Source: Verticillium longisporum (lineage: Eukaryota > Ascomycota > Sordariomycetes > Glomerellales > Plectosphaerellaceae). Taken from it: a DNA stretch of 64,000 nucleotides. Below, one piece after another: positions 1 to 11,168 of this stretch. The DNA lies in assembly GCA_019188255.1 (NCBI GenBank), contig JAETXT010000013.1, forward strand, positions 186,001 through 250,000. The letters are read 5' to 3'. Position numbers and translations under genes: made by a program. A model generated the notes under the pieces. That model saw nothing but the letters and a program-made list of their open reading frames with translations, had not been told where the DNA came from and searched no databases. Position 1 is the stretch's first letter; each line of letters starts with the position of its first letter.

Positions 1-1383
1 GCAAATGATACGCGCCATTTGGCCCTCATACCTAGATATTCCCAACCACATCCCAGAGTCGGTCGGCATCACCACTCAGCAGATGGTCAGCCATTTGATC
101 TTCTGGATCGTGCAGTTTCCTATTCTGCTTATACCGCCTCACAAGCTCAAGTGGTTCTTCGTCACCAAAGTCGGTAAGTCAAGGCGTCCTGATACATGGT
201 TCTTATCATCAGCAAAAGCCTTTATGCTGGCGCCTTTGCTGACCTTCCCTAGTTCTTGTCCTCAGCACTTCTACCGCAGCCGTCATCTACATGACCTCTC
301 GAGCGGGGGGCACTGGTGATATCTGGGACCAACCCTACCAGGTCCATGGCTCGGCTCGCCGCTGGCTCATCCTCTCTAGCATATCCAGCATCACCGGTGG
401 TTGGTACGTCAGCTACGTGCCCCTTCAGATATCCCTCGCTGACATCAGTAGGGCTACTATCGCAGTGAACATCAGCGACTTTACGCGCTACCTCAAGAAA
501 CCCGGAGGCGTGTACTATCAGATCGCCTTCCTGCCGCTCATCCAGCTCCTCGTCGGCATCTTTGGCATAATCTGCTGCTCAGCCTCCCGTGTGGTCTACG
601 GCGAGTACATCTGGGACCCTCTTGACCTGGCCTCGCGGTGGGATGGCGCGGGTGGCCGTTGCTTCGCCTTTTTCTTCGGCCTCGGCTGGTGCATTGCCCA
701 GATCGGCACAAACCTGTCGGCAAACGTCATCTCCTGCGCCAACGACCTCACGAGTCTCTGCCCCAAGTACATCAACATCCGCCGCGGCGTCGTCATCACG
801 ACCATCACAGCAGCCTGGATCATGCAGCCGTGGCAGATCATCCACTCGGCCGCGTCGCTGCTTTCCTTCATGAGCGGCCTCGGCATCTTCCTCGCGCCCA
901 TTGCCGCGCTGCTCGGTGCCGACTACTGGCTCGTCCACCGCCAGCGCCTCGATGTCCCGGGCCTGTATCGAGCTCACGGGCGCTACCGGTACAACAAGGT
1001 CGGGACAAACTGGAGGGCTGTCATTGCGTTCCTCGTCAGCGCCGTGCCGAACATTCCTGGACTGTGAGTTGTGCCTTGGGACCGAGGAGTTCATGGACAT
1101 GTGGCTGACAGAGAACAGAGCAGCGCAAGTTGAGCCATCGCTGAAGGAGAGCATCGGGGGCGCCGACAAGATTTATTACATGTTTTATTTCTGGGGATTC
1201 ACGAGTGCTTTCGTCGTGTACGTTGCGCTGTCGCTCGTCTTTCCGGCGAGGGAGACTATGATTCCTGAAACGATCTATGATGATGGGGAAGTCCTCGAGG
1301 GGACGTACGGACCAAATGAGAGGTCTGGCGACACGGATAGTGCACATGAGAAGAGTCACGTTGACGTGGGGCGGAAGGCGTAG
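1..1383 (+). CDS. NCS1-family nucleobase/allantoin-type permease, 3' part
   Basis: Plasma-membrane cation symporter of the NCS1 family (uracil, allantoin or related substrate); the exact substrate cannot be read. The 5' end lies outside the window and the reading frame is open to the edge. Four exons: up to 173, 253-403, 452-1063 and 1119-1383, with introns of 79, 48 and 55 bp, all GT...AG and all restoring frame. Typical family segments are visible: IWPSYLDIPNH at the start, SSITGGW joined to ATIAVNISDFTRY across the second intron, the PNIPGL segment near the end, and several long hydrophobic helices. The last 60 residues are a hydrophilic cytoplasmic tail after a final membrane segment. Family assignment is firm; uracil versus allantoin versus uridine is open. 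Confidence 0.88.
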
Positions 1384-2851
1384 AGTTTGGTGTTTCGTTA
1401 ATCTGGTTGGAACGGTGCTCCAGGTATTTCTTTGACTATATTTTTTATGGGTTGTAAACTCTCGCAAGGAGATTGTGCGGATTGTGCTGCTCAACCACGG
1501 GGAATCGATCACATTGTTTCTGAAGTGTATTGATTATCAGGAATTCCAGGTTGTCCAACTAACTGGCAGTTGAGACCCAAAAGTTTCCTTTAAAGCGATC
1601 CCGCCTTTCATCACATCGTTGCAGCTGACGGTATGACCTAGAGTTAGATTTGAGCTTGGAAAGATAGTCTTTGCATCGTCTCCCAAGCGCCCATGGCGGC
1701 CGGTGCTGCTGGAAGCCTCCAGCTAACGACTTCACTTATTCAAACCTGAACGATTAAAAAGAAGTCAAGGGGATTTGGGTGAATGTCGTGTCCAGAACTA
1801 ACGGCAACCGTGCACTGATACCTATTTGGATTTGGAATACACCATGGTGAACGATCTGAAGGCTGACATAGACACTCGAGTCAGCAGAGGGCAGTCCTGG
1901 CCTCATAAGAGACGCATCTTTTGCGAAATAGTGACTGGGCATGCCAAATAAACAGCCCAGTCTTGGCGAGTAGGAGGAATTCATCTCATCGCTTGTTCGC
2001 TGATGAACTAACACGATGCTTTGCTCAACCACCGTTTTCAGGGCGAAGTACTTGGAGCCGGCAGACCACAGATGCCAGAGGTCCTGGGGCTGCTGCTCAC
2101 CGCGTCGGAACTCGTGTAGATGGCCAAGCACGGGGCTAGCCTTGCATGGCCACAGATGATCGAGCGACATGTAAGACAATAGGAACTCATGAGAGGCAGC
2201 TGCTTTGACCCCAACGCCGTTGTTGCTCGTCAGATTATGTGCCTCGACGGCAGCATTAGGTTGCTACACCACAGCTACAGCCCTGCTTCAGGCCCAGAGA
2301 CCCTGCAGCACCGACTGCCAACGTGGAAAAGCTGGGTCTTTCCGGGGGTGACGGGCGGGGAATCAGGGGTCTTCGGGGCGAGTGTAGCGGTGAAAAGGAG
2401 GATCGATGGCCCGCGGGCACTCTGTGCATGAGGGTCTAGATCGATTCGCAGTGATCACCTCTGGGCCCGATGGCCAGAACCTGGTTCGGAAATGCGAGAC
2501 CCGGAAAAGACGAGGCGAGGGGCACAACCGCGTTTCTGTCGTACTTCTCGGGTTCTCGGGGTTCAGCATCACGGGGGGTTTGAGCAGTTGTTGACCTACA
2601 GCATCGTCTTTGTGCCTTTTGTGCCACCTGATATTGTGACATTACTTTCCCTGTGGGCAGACAAGAACACGCAACGCGGCAGCTCGCCTCATTATACTCT
2701 CCCCCTGAGCTCCAACGATCCCAGCTGCTCAGTCTGATACTCGCTCACAAGCTCTCCGAATCTCAAGTCCCTGAAATCAAATACTTGGCATCCAGGACAA
2801 CGTACAATAAAAGCCACGACCAGCTCTCTCACGCCGGACTCGCCAGACACC
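1384..2851. other. Intergenic, no gene recognised
   Basis: This is the 3' flank of the permease and the upstream region of the GH88 remnant. Open frames here are short, lack family resemblance and have no plausible splice joins. I see no RNA gene or transposon. Confidence 0.5.
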
Positions 2852-3689
2852 ATGTCCTCGACAAGCCGGCCAGCATCCCAGCCGGCGCCTCCACCGCCTC
2901 AGAACCTGGCCGCCTATTTACCAGAGCTCTTCGACGAGAGCATCACCGCCAAAGCCCTGCGCGTGGCCCAGCGGAACCTACAGGCAGCATCACCGTCAGC
3001 ACCACCGTCCCCCATCGGCTTCCCCGGCGACGGGCGCCGTGCGCTGGCGGCGCACCGCCCAGGGTTACAGCGACACGAGCACCTGGTCGCGCGGCCAGGC
3101 GTGGGCCGTCCTCGGCTACGCGCAGACGTACGCCTGGACGCGCGACGCCGTCTTCCTGGCGGCGGCCTGCGGTCTCGCCGAGCACTTTCTCGCACGCCTC
3201 GACGGCGCGCCGCCGGCCGTGGGCGAGGCCGTGGGCGGCGGGCGCACGGCCGGGCGGTACGTGCCGCTGTGGGACTTTGACGCGCCGCTCGAGGACGACG
3301 GCGAGGGCCGGCCGTTGCGGGACACGTCGGCCGGGGTCATTGCCGCCAACGGGCTGCTCGTGCTGGCGCAGGCGCTGGCGGCCATCGGCAGCCACGAGCT
3401 GTCGCGGCGGGTTTTCGAGGCGGCGGTGCGCATCGTGCGCGAGACGCTGGACTTGTCACTTGCGGCGGAGAAGGCGAGGTTTGCGGCGCGCGGCAACGGT
3501 CCGGGTTCTGGTGATAGCCTTGTCGTCGAAGACGTCACGCCGGGGCGTACCTTTGACGCCATCTTGAAGAACGGCACGGCGAACAACAACGAGCATGCGC
3601 TGCGGAGGCTCAAGAACCATGGCCTTGTGTATGGCGACTATTATCTTGTCGAGTTTGGCAACCGTCTGATGAAGATGGGCTTCGTATGA
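2852..3689 (+). pseudogene. GH88 unsaturated glucuronyl hydrolase, internally deleted
   Basis: GH88 enzymes hydrolyse unsaturated glucuronyl residues from polysaccharide-lyase products. The first 57 codons (frame from 2852) give a GH88-like N-terminus with FDESITAKALRVAQR. The remainder, in another frame, gives the conserved C-terminal half: TAQGYSDTSTWSRGQAWA, then PLWDFDAP, then RDTSAGVIAANGL, ending LMKMGFV at 3689. The junction lies near 3021-3032, where the text passes from a GFP-like residue run straight to PATGAV. Roughly 200-250 residues expected between these blocks, including the catalytic-aspartate region, are missing, and the frame changes by one base. No GT...AG intron can bridge it. 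A non-functional remnant or an assembly collapse is likely. It is convergent with the regulator at 3834-6651. Confidence 0.72.
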
Positions 3690-3833
3690 GGCAATCACTC
3701 GAAGACCGTCAAATAAAACGAAGAGGGACAGATTGCCGAGGGCCAAGGGCACGAGACAGTTCTAGACAGAGGCTCTGTCTCCCCGGCTCAGGACGGTCTG
3801 TGATATTTACAACGCCACACGTCTCTCCCAACA

Positions 3834-6651
3834 TCACCAGCCCCCGCCCTCATACTCGGTTCCAAACATGCCGTCGTCATAGCTGATGACGCGGTCCATG
3901 TCGACATATTGCTGATTCCCAAAGGCCTGGTCGATGCCCCCCATCTCTGCGCCCCTGTGATACGGCGCCGGCCGGACCATGCCCCCGAGGCTGGACCCTG
4001 CCACCGCCGACGTGGGCATGCCGCCAGGTCCGGCCGCCATCCCCAACGCCATGCCCGGCTGCCCTGGGAAGGGCCCTGGTCCGGTAGGAGAAGGAACAGC
4101 GGCAGCGGCAGGAGGCGGCGGCGGTGGCGGTCGGAATCCCGAGGTGCCCTGTGCAGCATGAGAAGTCGGCACTGCAAGCTGTCGCATTGGGTTTGCGCCA
4201 TTTGTCTGGTCGCGGCCAGAGTGTCCCTCGACGTCCCTCGACGCCCTGACGACGCTGTGGTCAATCTCATTCGTGTAGCCGAGGCCGCTGATGCGAAAGT
4301 GCTCGTCGCTGACGCAGCGGCTGTACGACTCGGTCAGCTTCTGCGCATACTTGGCGGCGAGACACACGCGGCCGTTGTCGAGGCCGTGAGGCCCGACCCA
4401 GCGACGAGCCATCTCCTCGAGGCTCTGGACGAGACACCAAAAGTCGGGCGCCAGGTCTTCGCGGGTCGTGTAGCGCCACTTGGACAGCAGCACCTTGGCG
4501 GCGACGTAGAGGCAAAACGCGAACGCGCTTGAGACGGGCACCGTGGGCGGCGCGTTCTTGAGGTAGTTCTGCGTAATGGTGGCAATCTCCATGGCGGCCG
4601 CCTTGCATGTGTCCTCGCTGAGAATGCTCGGCAGCCGATTGCGAAACGACCACTCGGGCGGCGGGAAGGCCATGACCTGGTGCAACAGAATCATCGAGGC
4701 GTTGTGCGTGACATGGGCCAGCGTCAGGTTCGGATCCATGCGCGAGGACTGCCGCGCCATGTTGGCCTTCCACTTCTGCGGCAGAAACATTTTCCAATGC
4801 ACCAGCCGCAGGTCCATCTCTTTGAACCGTGTCAGCCAGCTCGTGAGGTCGCGGTGATCCTGCATGTTGACCTTTTGCTGCAGGAAGTACGAGTTGACGC
4901 GGCTCAGAGACTCGGTCGCCTCGATGCTGTAGGCAAAGGCGCCGACCGCCGACATGTCGACGGCTGCCGCTGGCCCCCCGGCCGGTGGCGCGCCCGTCTC
5001 GGACGGCGTCTGGATCTCTTCGTCCTTGACGTGCGGCGACGACGGCGCTACGTAGTGTGGCGGGAAGGAGGCGGTGGGGTTACCGATTCGCCCGGCTCCC
5101 TTGTCCCAGATGCCGAAATACGGCGTCTGCACGGGGTCCTCCTTGCGCCAGGTGATGCCGTCGCACGGCAGCCGGCGGTTGACGTCGTCGGAGGTCAGGC
5201 TCGTGTTCCAGCCCATAGTCACAGAGCAGAACCGATCCAGGTTGAAGACGTTCCAGAACACGCGCCGCCTCTCCTCCGTCTCGGTCCAGTCCTGCGCTGG
5301 CGCCAGAGACGCAAATGGCTGGGTCAGCGACAGCCTTTCCGTGTCTTCATGCTCGATGGTCAGCTGTAGGTATTCCACGGTCCGCGTCAGCGATCCGATG
5401 AGCGACCAGGCCTGCGACCCTTCTCCATTTCCAATCTGCGTCACCTCGTCAGCAAAGGCGTCAATGCATCAGGGCCGGTACATGGATCATGGCAACCCGC
5501 ACATACATCGTTGAACGCGACCATGGTCAGTGCCTGCAAGTTCTCCACCGACAAGTCTCTCATGGCCTGTGCAATGATCCAGTCCCTGACCTGTTCTTGT
5601 TTCTCGCGAGACACAGTCAGTGCGACGGCCGAGTCGACGTCCTCGATATACCGCGATGCTACAAGGATCATGGAGTGCAGGATGACGTGGAGTCGGGGGT
5701 GGTCGTCGGGATCAGCGAGGCGGCGACGAAACCGACCCTCGTGGATCATGGGAATCCAAGGGTGCACGTGGGCAAAGTATGCGCGGAGGACGCCGTCCAA
5801 GACATCGCCGTCAGGCAGCGAGGGCACGTTGAGACGAATGGGCACTCGAATGTCCTCGCTGCTATCGCCGCGTCGCCTCTTCACCCGCGGCTGCAGCGGT
5901 CGGCGTTCATCGTGACGTGGCGGCTGCGGTGGAGTGACGTCGGGCCTCTCATTGTTGAACCGTTGCAGCTCTCTGGCGAAGAAGGAGAGAATATCATAGG
6001 GGTTCCTGTCGCCGTCTGGACGTGACGTATCGCCCGATGGCGGCGCCGCGAGAGAGGCTGGTGCTGGATCACGCTCGGGTGGTCGTGATGCCTGCTGACT
6101 GACGGTGCGTTCGAGGGCATCTAAGGGCGCGGATTGAATGTGAATAATGAGCCCAGACAATCAATGGCAATTGAAAAAAAAACTGCGCAGTACTGATGAA
6201 ATGACCATGTTGTCTTACCGAGTCGTCTGTGCAAGTTCTCGATGGCGCCGGCTTTCATGCCGGGCTTGGCCCTCTTGGTCTCATAGACGCACTCACTTCC
6301 TGTGCACACGTACATGGTGATTAGTGCTGAATCATGGCGCATGGCATTACGGAGGGAAGGGGGGAAGGGGGGCCCATCAATCGGCAGATGAGACGAGCTG
6401 AGATGAAATGACGATCATCTGAGCGACTCACCCGTCTTGCGACATTGCTGACACGTTGGAACCTCGCGAGAGCATCGAAGCTTGCGTTTGCGGCAGCAGT
6501 TGCAGGCGAGAGCAGCCTCGGATGACGCGCCGTCGTCCATGGTATTCTCGCTCTGCTGTTGGTCTGGAGAATCAGTGCGCGTGCCCGTTCCCCTGCCCAG
6601 ACTCATGGCCGATGCCGTGACGCCGGACCCGGGGCCGATGCCGTTGTCCAT
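3834..6651 (-). CDS. Zn2Cys6 fungal-specific transcription factor
   Basis: Nuclear regulator of 841 residues from four exons: 6651-6432, 6299-6219, 6120-5507 and 5444-3834. All three introns are GT...AG on the minus strand and restore frame. The zinc cluster is C50-x2-C53-x6-C60-x6-C67-x2-C70-x6-C77, split by intron 1. It is followed by a basic linker and a short coiled segment ([14 protein letters not shown]). The middle carries the fungal_trans domain, with [14 protein letters not shown] as its best-conserved segment near residue 350. The C-terminal 150 residues are low complexity, with a run of seven prolines and Gly/Pro/Met-rich sequence as often seen in activation regions. The target pathway is not evident. 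The adjacent broken GH88 gene is convergent, so co-regulation is only a guess. Confidence 0.9.
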
Positions 6652-9600
6652 GTCGCTACCGGAGGTTCCGCGCCTCGATTGTGCGCGATGCTTCCTCCGG
6701 TGAAGATTCCCCGACGACGTTGATGAGTGGGTGAGCGTGGCGTGTAGAGTCGGGGGGTTGGGTTGGCGGTCGCAGGATTCTTTGACCGGAATCCGAGTTA
6801 CATTTGCCCCGAGGACCGAAAGGCTAGCTTGGCTTAGCTTTTTCCGTCTGCTGTCTGCCCACTCGAGACTATCTCGCTTGTTTCTATGGTAGCAATCAAG
6901 CTTGCCGGATGGTACCTACAGCCAGCCAGTCGTTGAACCAGCACAGGTCAGTCGACCATGTCAGGTCTCGCCAGTGTGTTATGTCAAGAGCGGCACGAAC
7001 CCCGCACACACATTCGTCTTGGAGGTTCGGGAGGGGATGGACTACAGGCGCCCGCTGTGTTGCATCACATCACGAGGACGCCAATGGTGGTTGGTGGCCG
7101 CGTAGGCGGCGACTTGAAGGCTCGTTCTCTCGCCGTCAGTGTTCGGCTCACCGGACGCCCGACATGCCGAAATCAATCGGAACACGATCAACCCAGCGCC
7201 CTGGACGAGATGTGATCGACCGTGTGTTGATTCAAATTGTCTCCTGAGGCCGAAGGATAAGGACCTGCCACTGAACCGTTCCCCATGTCTCTTGACCACA
7301 GAGCTGCTGGTCAGTACTTTTTTGAGTAAGACATGGAACATGACCACTTGCCCATTAGCTTTGAGCGCTCGCTGTTCGTCATCCTTTCGATCGTGTACAG
7401 GGGGGGGATTACCTGACGACAACCTACCTCCCTGGAGATACTCGCGTAATAAACGCAACGTACATGGTAGCTGACAAAGGCTCGCTTGCGATCGCAGTAT
7501 GATCTCCCATCACTTCTTACTCCTCTGCCCGCTCTTGCGTGACCGTGCTCGTGATGCGCCCAGTTCTTGGCCAAGCGTGGAGCTTGCCCTGGAACTTTTG
7601 ACCCGGACGGACGTGCTGCTCCCCGTGTGGCTTCCTCCTCCAACCTGACATGACAGCACTGATGAGCGATGCGCAATGACCAACGGTTGGCGAGCGGCGC
7701 GACGTTGAATCGCCGTCCATTCGCCGTTCTGCTGCTCAGTCGCATGGAACATGATGATCTCTACCATGTTAACGCAAACAGAGGCACTGGAGGCAAGGGA
7801 CCGCATTGCGGAGGGGACTTCTCCATGTCCTCTGGCGACGCTATTGAATTGGGTGGTTCGTGAGCCGATCGATCCCTGCCGCTTGCAGATACCCATCATC
7901 TCAAACCCCCTTCCAAGCACGCCTGAGGCTTCACCAAGGGGGTCTTCAGGGCAATAATAAGAGGAGTCTGTGCCAGCGGGGGAGCACCTGTCAAGGAGGA
8001 CAGAGGACAGGGGGAGCGATGAGAGATGGGGTTCAGGGGGGGAGACGGGCTAGTCATGATGCATGGACTAGCTGGCAAGGGTTTTGTAACCCCAGAACGC
8101 CCGCCGATGCACATGCAAATCACATTTCTCCAGGCAGGTAGGTGATGGCCCTCGTGCTGCTGCTGTTTGACTGCTGGGGCTGGAGCTGACAGGCTGTCCA
8201 TCTCTCGGTGGCTTCCTGTTGTCCCTGTTTGGCCGGCCGCTGCAACCAAGGGCCGTGGACCGATTTGCAGCCACCTGCAAGGCATGCGTCCTTCATCTGG
8301 GCTGAAACCCCGTATTCAATCGATGAGGCCGCCGCCGCTGTTTGCCATTGATGAAGCACCTGCCGTTTGTTTACTCATTTGCCTGCCTGCCTGCTTGCTT
8401 GCATGCTGTACTCACAAACCCTGATCGATCGGGGCAGCAGCCGAAGCCCGAAAGAAGAAGGCCGTCAACGGGGCCGAAAACAGGCAAGAGCCACCATGAT
8501 GCTTGGCTTGCAGATTGAAGCCCTCGTCGGGTGATTGGGGGCGGCCAGTTGCGGCCAGTTGCGCGAGTCAAACCTCAAAATAGGGGGGACGACTCGTCCT
8601 GGTGATGCTGGTTCTTGGAGAAGGTCTGAGAGCGAGTGCGGCTGTCTGAGTGCCTGTTGGCAGGCAATTCCGCCATCCAGTCAGTCTTGTCCCCAGGTTG
8701 GATGTCCGTGAGCCTATTTCGCCTGTTCGTCGACAGCTGTCATGAGTCTGACACAAGAGACAGAGAACCCATCTGTGAATCGCCCGGCAAACGCGACAAC
8801 GACAGTGGCGGCGATAGCAGCTGGTTCCAGTATTTTCTTTTGCTTGTTCCGAATCACCGGGACCTCCATGTATCTCTTTCCCCCCACCCCGAGCCCCAAG
8901 CTCTACGTGGTAAGCCTGCCCCCGAGCCTAGGAGTCCAGGCAAGAAGCCAGTGTGCCTGGCCTCGCCTGGACTGGGACAACTCAGCCGGTGCCGAGTCCA
9001 AGTCGTAGGAGAAAGGCCCAAATGCGGTCTCCCTACGACTCGGCTTGCCACGATCATTTGTTTCTCCGCCCTTCCGTGGGCTCCGCCAGAAAGTTTATGT
9101 TGGGACGCTTCGGACAAGGCTTGCGCGAGAATCGCGACGGCGGCTGGCGTGAGGGAGGCATCCTAGTCATTTATCCTTCGTCGACTGAGCTCTCAATGCC
9201 GCCCCTCCGAGGAGTCGCGGTACGGAAGCCGCACCCCGTTTCACGCACCCATCGTGTCATTGACGATGTCTGATGTCGCTAGAAGGAGGACCTGCTCCAT
9301 TGGCTCGTCCCTGGACGGTTCCTGAGACACCAAGCGAGTGAAGACTGTGGATGCCCGACACAGACCCCGCCCAGGGGGCTAGGCGTCGTGTGATGGCCGA
9401 GCTTGGTGCCGTTCCCAGGGCTAGCTACGTCTGGGTCGATGTTTGCGCACCAAACTGAAGAAGCTATCGAATGCAGGCAGGACGCCCAAGCTCCCTAGAG
9501 CCCCTTCACTTCCCTTTTCTGAATGTTCTCGTGGTGAAATGGGAAAGGGGAGGATATTGCCTGGCAAGCATCGATAGATCATTAGAGGTATTCGCAAAAG

Positions 9601-11168
9601 GTCGACTGGCCTGAAATCCATCCACTTCGCACCCCTGCAGGCGGGTCCCGTCATTTCCATCTTTGGTGAGATGGGGGTTCCTGTGCTACAAGCACATCCC
9701 AGTGGCTGTCCAGCATCTCCGCCTGCGAGACCTCGCTGTCCGCTTTGCCTCTTAGTAGGGACCAGCTGGCTCGCCCTCATTCGACGCCTGCCAAGGCTGC
9801 TGGAACTGTGCACGAATGATTTCAGCAGGGGTCTTTGACTTCCTTGCCGATAGTCACCTGCACTTCTTGGTCCCTGTCTATGAAGACAGCAGAACGCCCA
9901 TCCTCATTACTGAGGCAAGTGAAGGTTCTGCTCTTGAAGGTGCTGAACCAGACCAGCTGATCATTTGACCTGTCCGGTTGGGGAGAGGCGAAAAGCCGTC
10001 ATCTTCAGTCTCACACGGCGTTCGCTCGGGCGCTCGTCCGCTCGGGCGCACAGCAAACCAACGCCGTCATGTCCATGGCGTCTCGCCTAGCGAGACCCGG
10101 CACCGCCAGCTGAAGTGCCAGCGTCGTAACCGGCTGTTCGCCGCCTCTTACGATGGATGCTTTCCAGACGAAGGGTTCCTCGGCGGGCGGTGGGTCGGCA
10201 TCGGTGTTGTCCCGCTTGTCCCATCCTGCTCAAGTTTCCACTTTCACAGACCTGTGCAGGGATCTGCAAAGGCATCGTCCTGCCACCCCTGCCAGTAGGT
10301 ACAATTGTTCCCACCTTCTTGCTGCAAGTCTGGCACGTCCCGGCCGCATCTGGTGGGTGATGGGAGCTTATGGAGAGAAACAGGCCAAGGGACACGAGGG
10401 AGCAGATTCCCCCCAAAAGCGCCCCAATATGTAAGGTTCAGGTTGACCGTCACTGCGAGACGTCAACATGCTGGCAGGACTGCACGACTTCTTCCCATAT
10501 CATCGTGCTTGTGCCGTCTTGGAGATAAACCGCAGGCCACTTGCTTTCCAGCCCGACCCCCCTTTCTCGTTCCTCGCGCCACGTGGATTTGTTGAAGAAC
10601 ACAAACGCAGTGTTGGCCTTCTTGCCTCACAGAACTGGGTTGCTTTTCCCGGCCCGATCTGATGAGACGGCACTGAGGTGGAGAGCTGAATCGCACCGTG
10701 GCTTGCCGGGTGCTTGTGTTACTCGTTAGCCCCAGTGCTATCCTGTGCGACGCCGCGCCTCCCCGGTTCTGCTCGCCGATCTGCAAGAGAAATGGCCTTG
10801 TGAGACATTTCGATTTCACCGACTCTTCACCCAAGTTACACCCACTTGCCTCCGTCCACGACGTCTGCCTGCGACAGCAACTACTTGCGACAAACACAGC
10901 TGAACTCGCCATCGAATGGAGGTGGAGTGGTGTGTTCCACGAGATTGGGTAAATCAATAGCCTTCAGGCCCCGGACAGGTTCGACAAGGTAACCCCTCCC
11001 ACCCCAGACGTACCTGCTATTTCTCTGTGATGAGCTTCCAATGCATCAGAGAATCAGTGTTAAGGAGCACCTTTCGCCTCCTCGGTATTCCTCGTCCCGT
11101 GCAGCATCGTTGACAGGAGAACGTAGGGCACTGGAGACAGCCAGAGGTACCCCAACCCGACCGACACA
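6652..11168. other. 4.5-kb divergent intergenic region, no gene recognised
   Basis: The region separates a minus-strand regulator gene from a plus-strand conserved gene, so it holds both promoters. All open frames are under about 180 codons, overlap on both strands and resemble no family I know. Small repeats occur: a TGCC/TGCT run near 8382-8402 and a doubled GGCCAGTTGC at about 8542-8562. Non-coding transcripts or long 5' leaders are possible but cannot be shown here. Confidence 0.45.
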
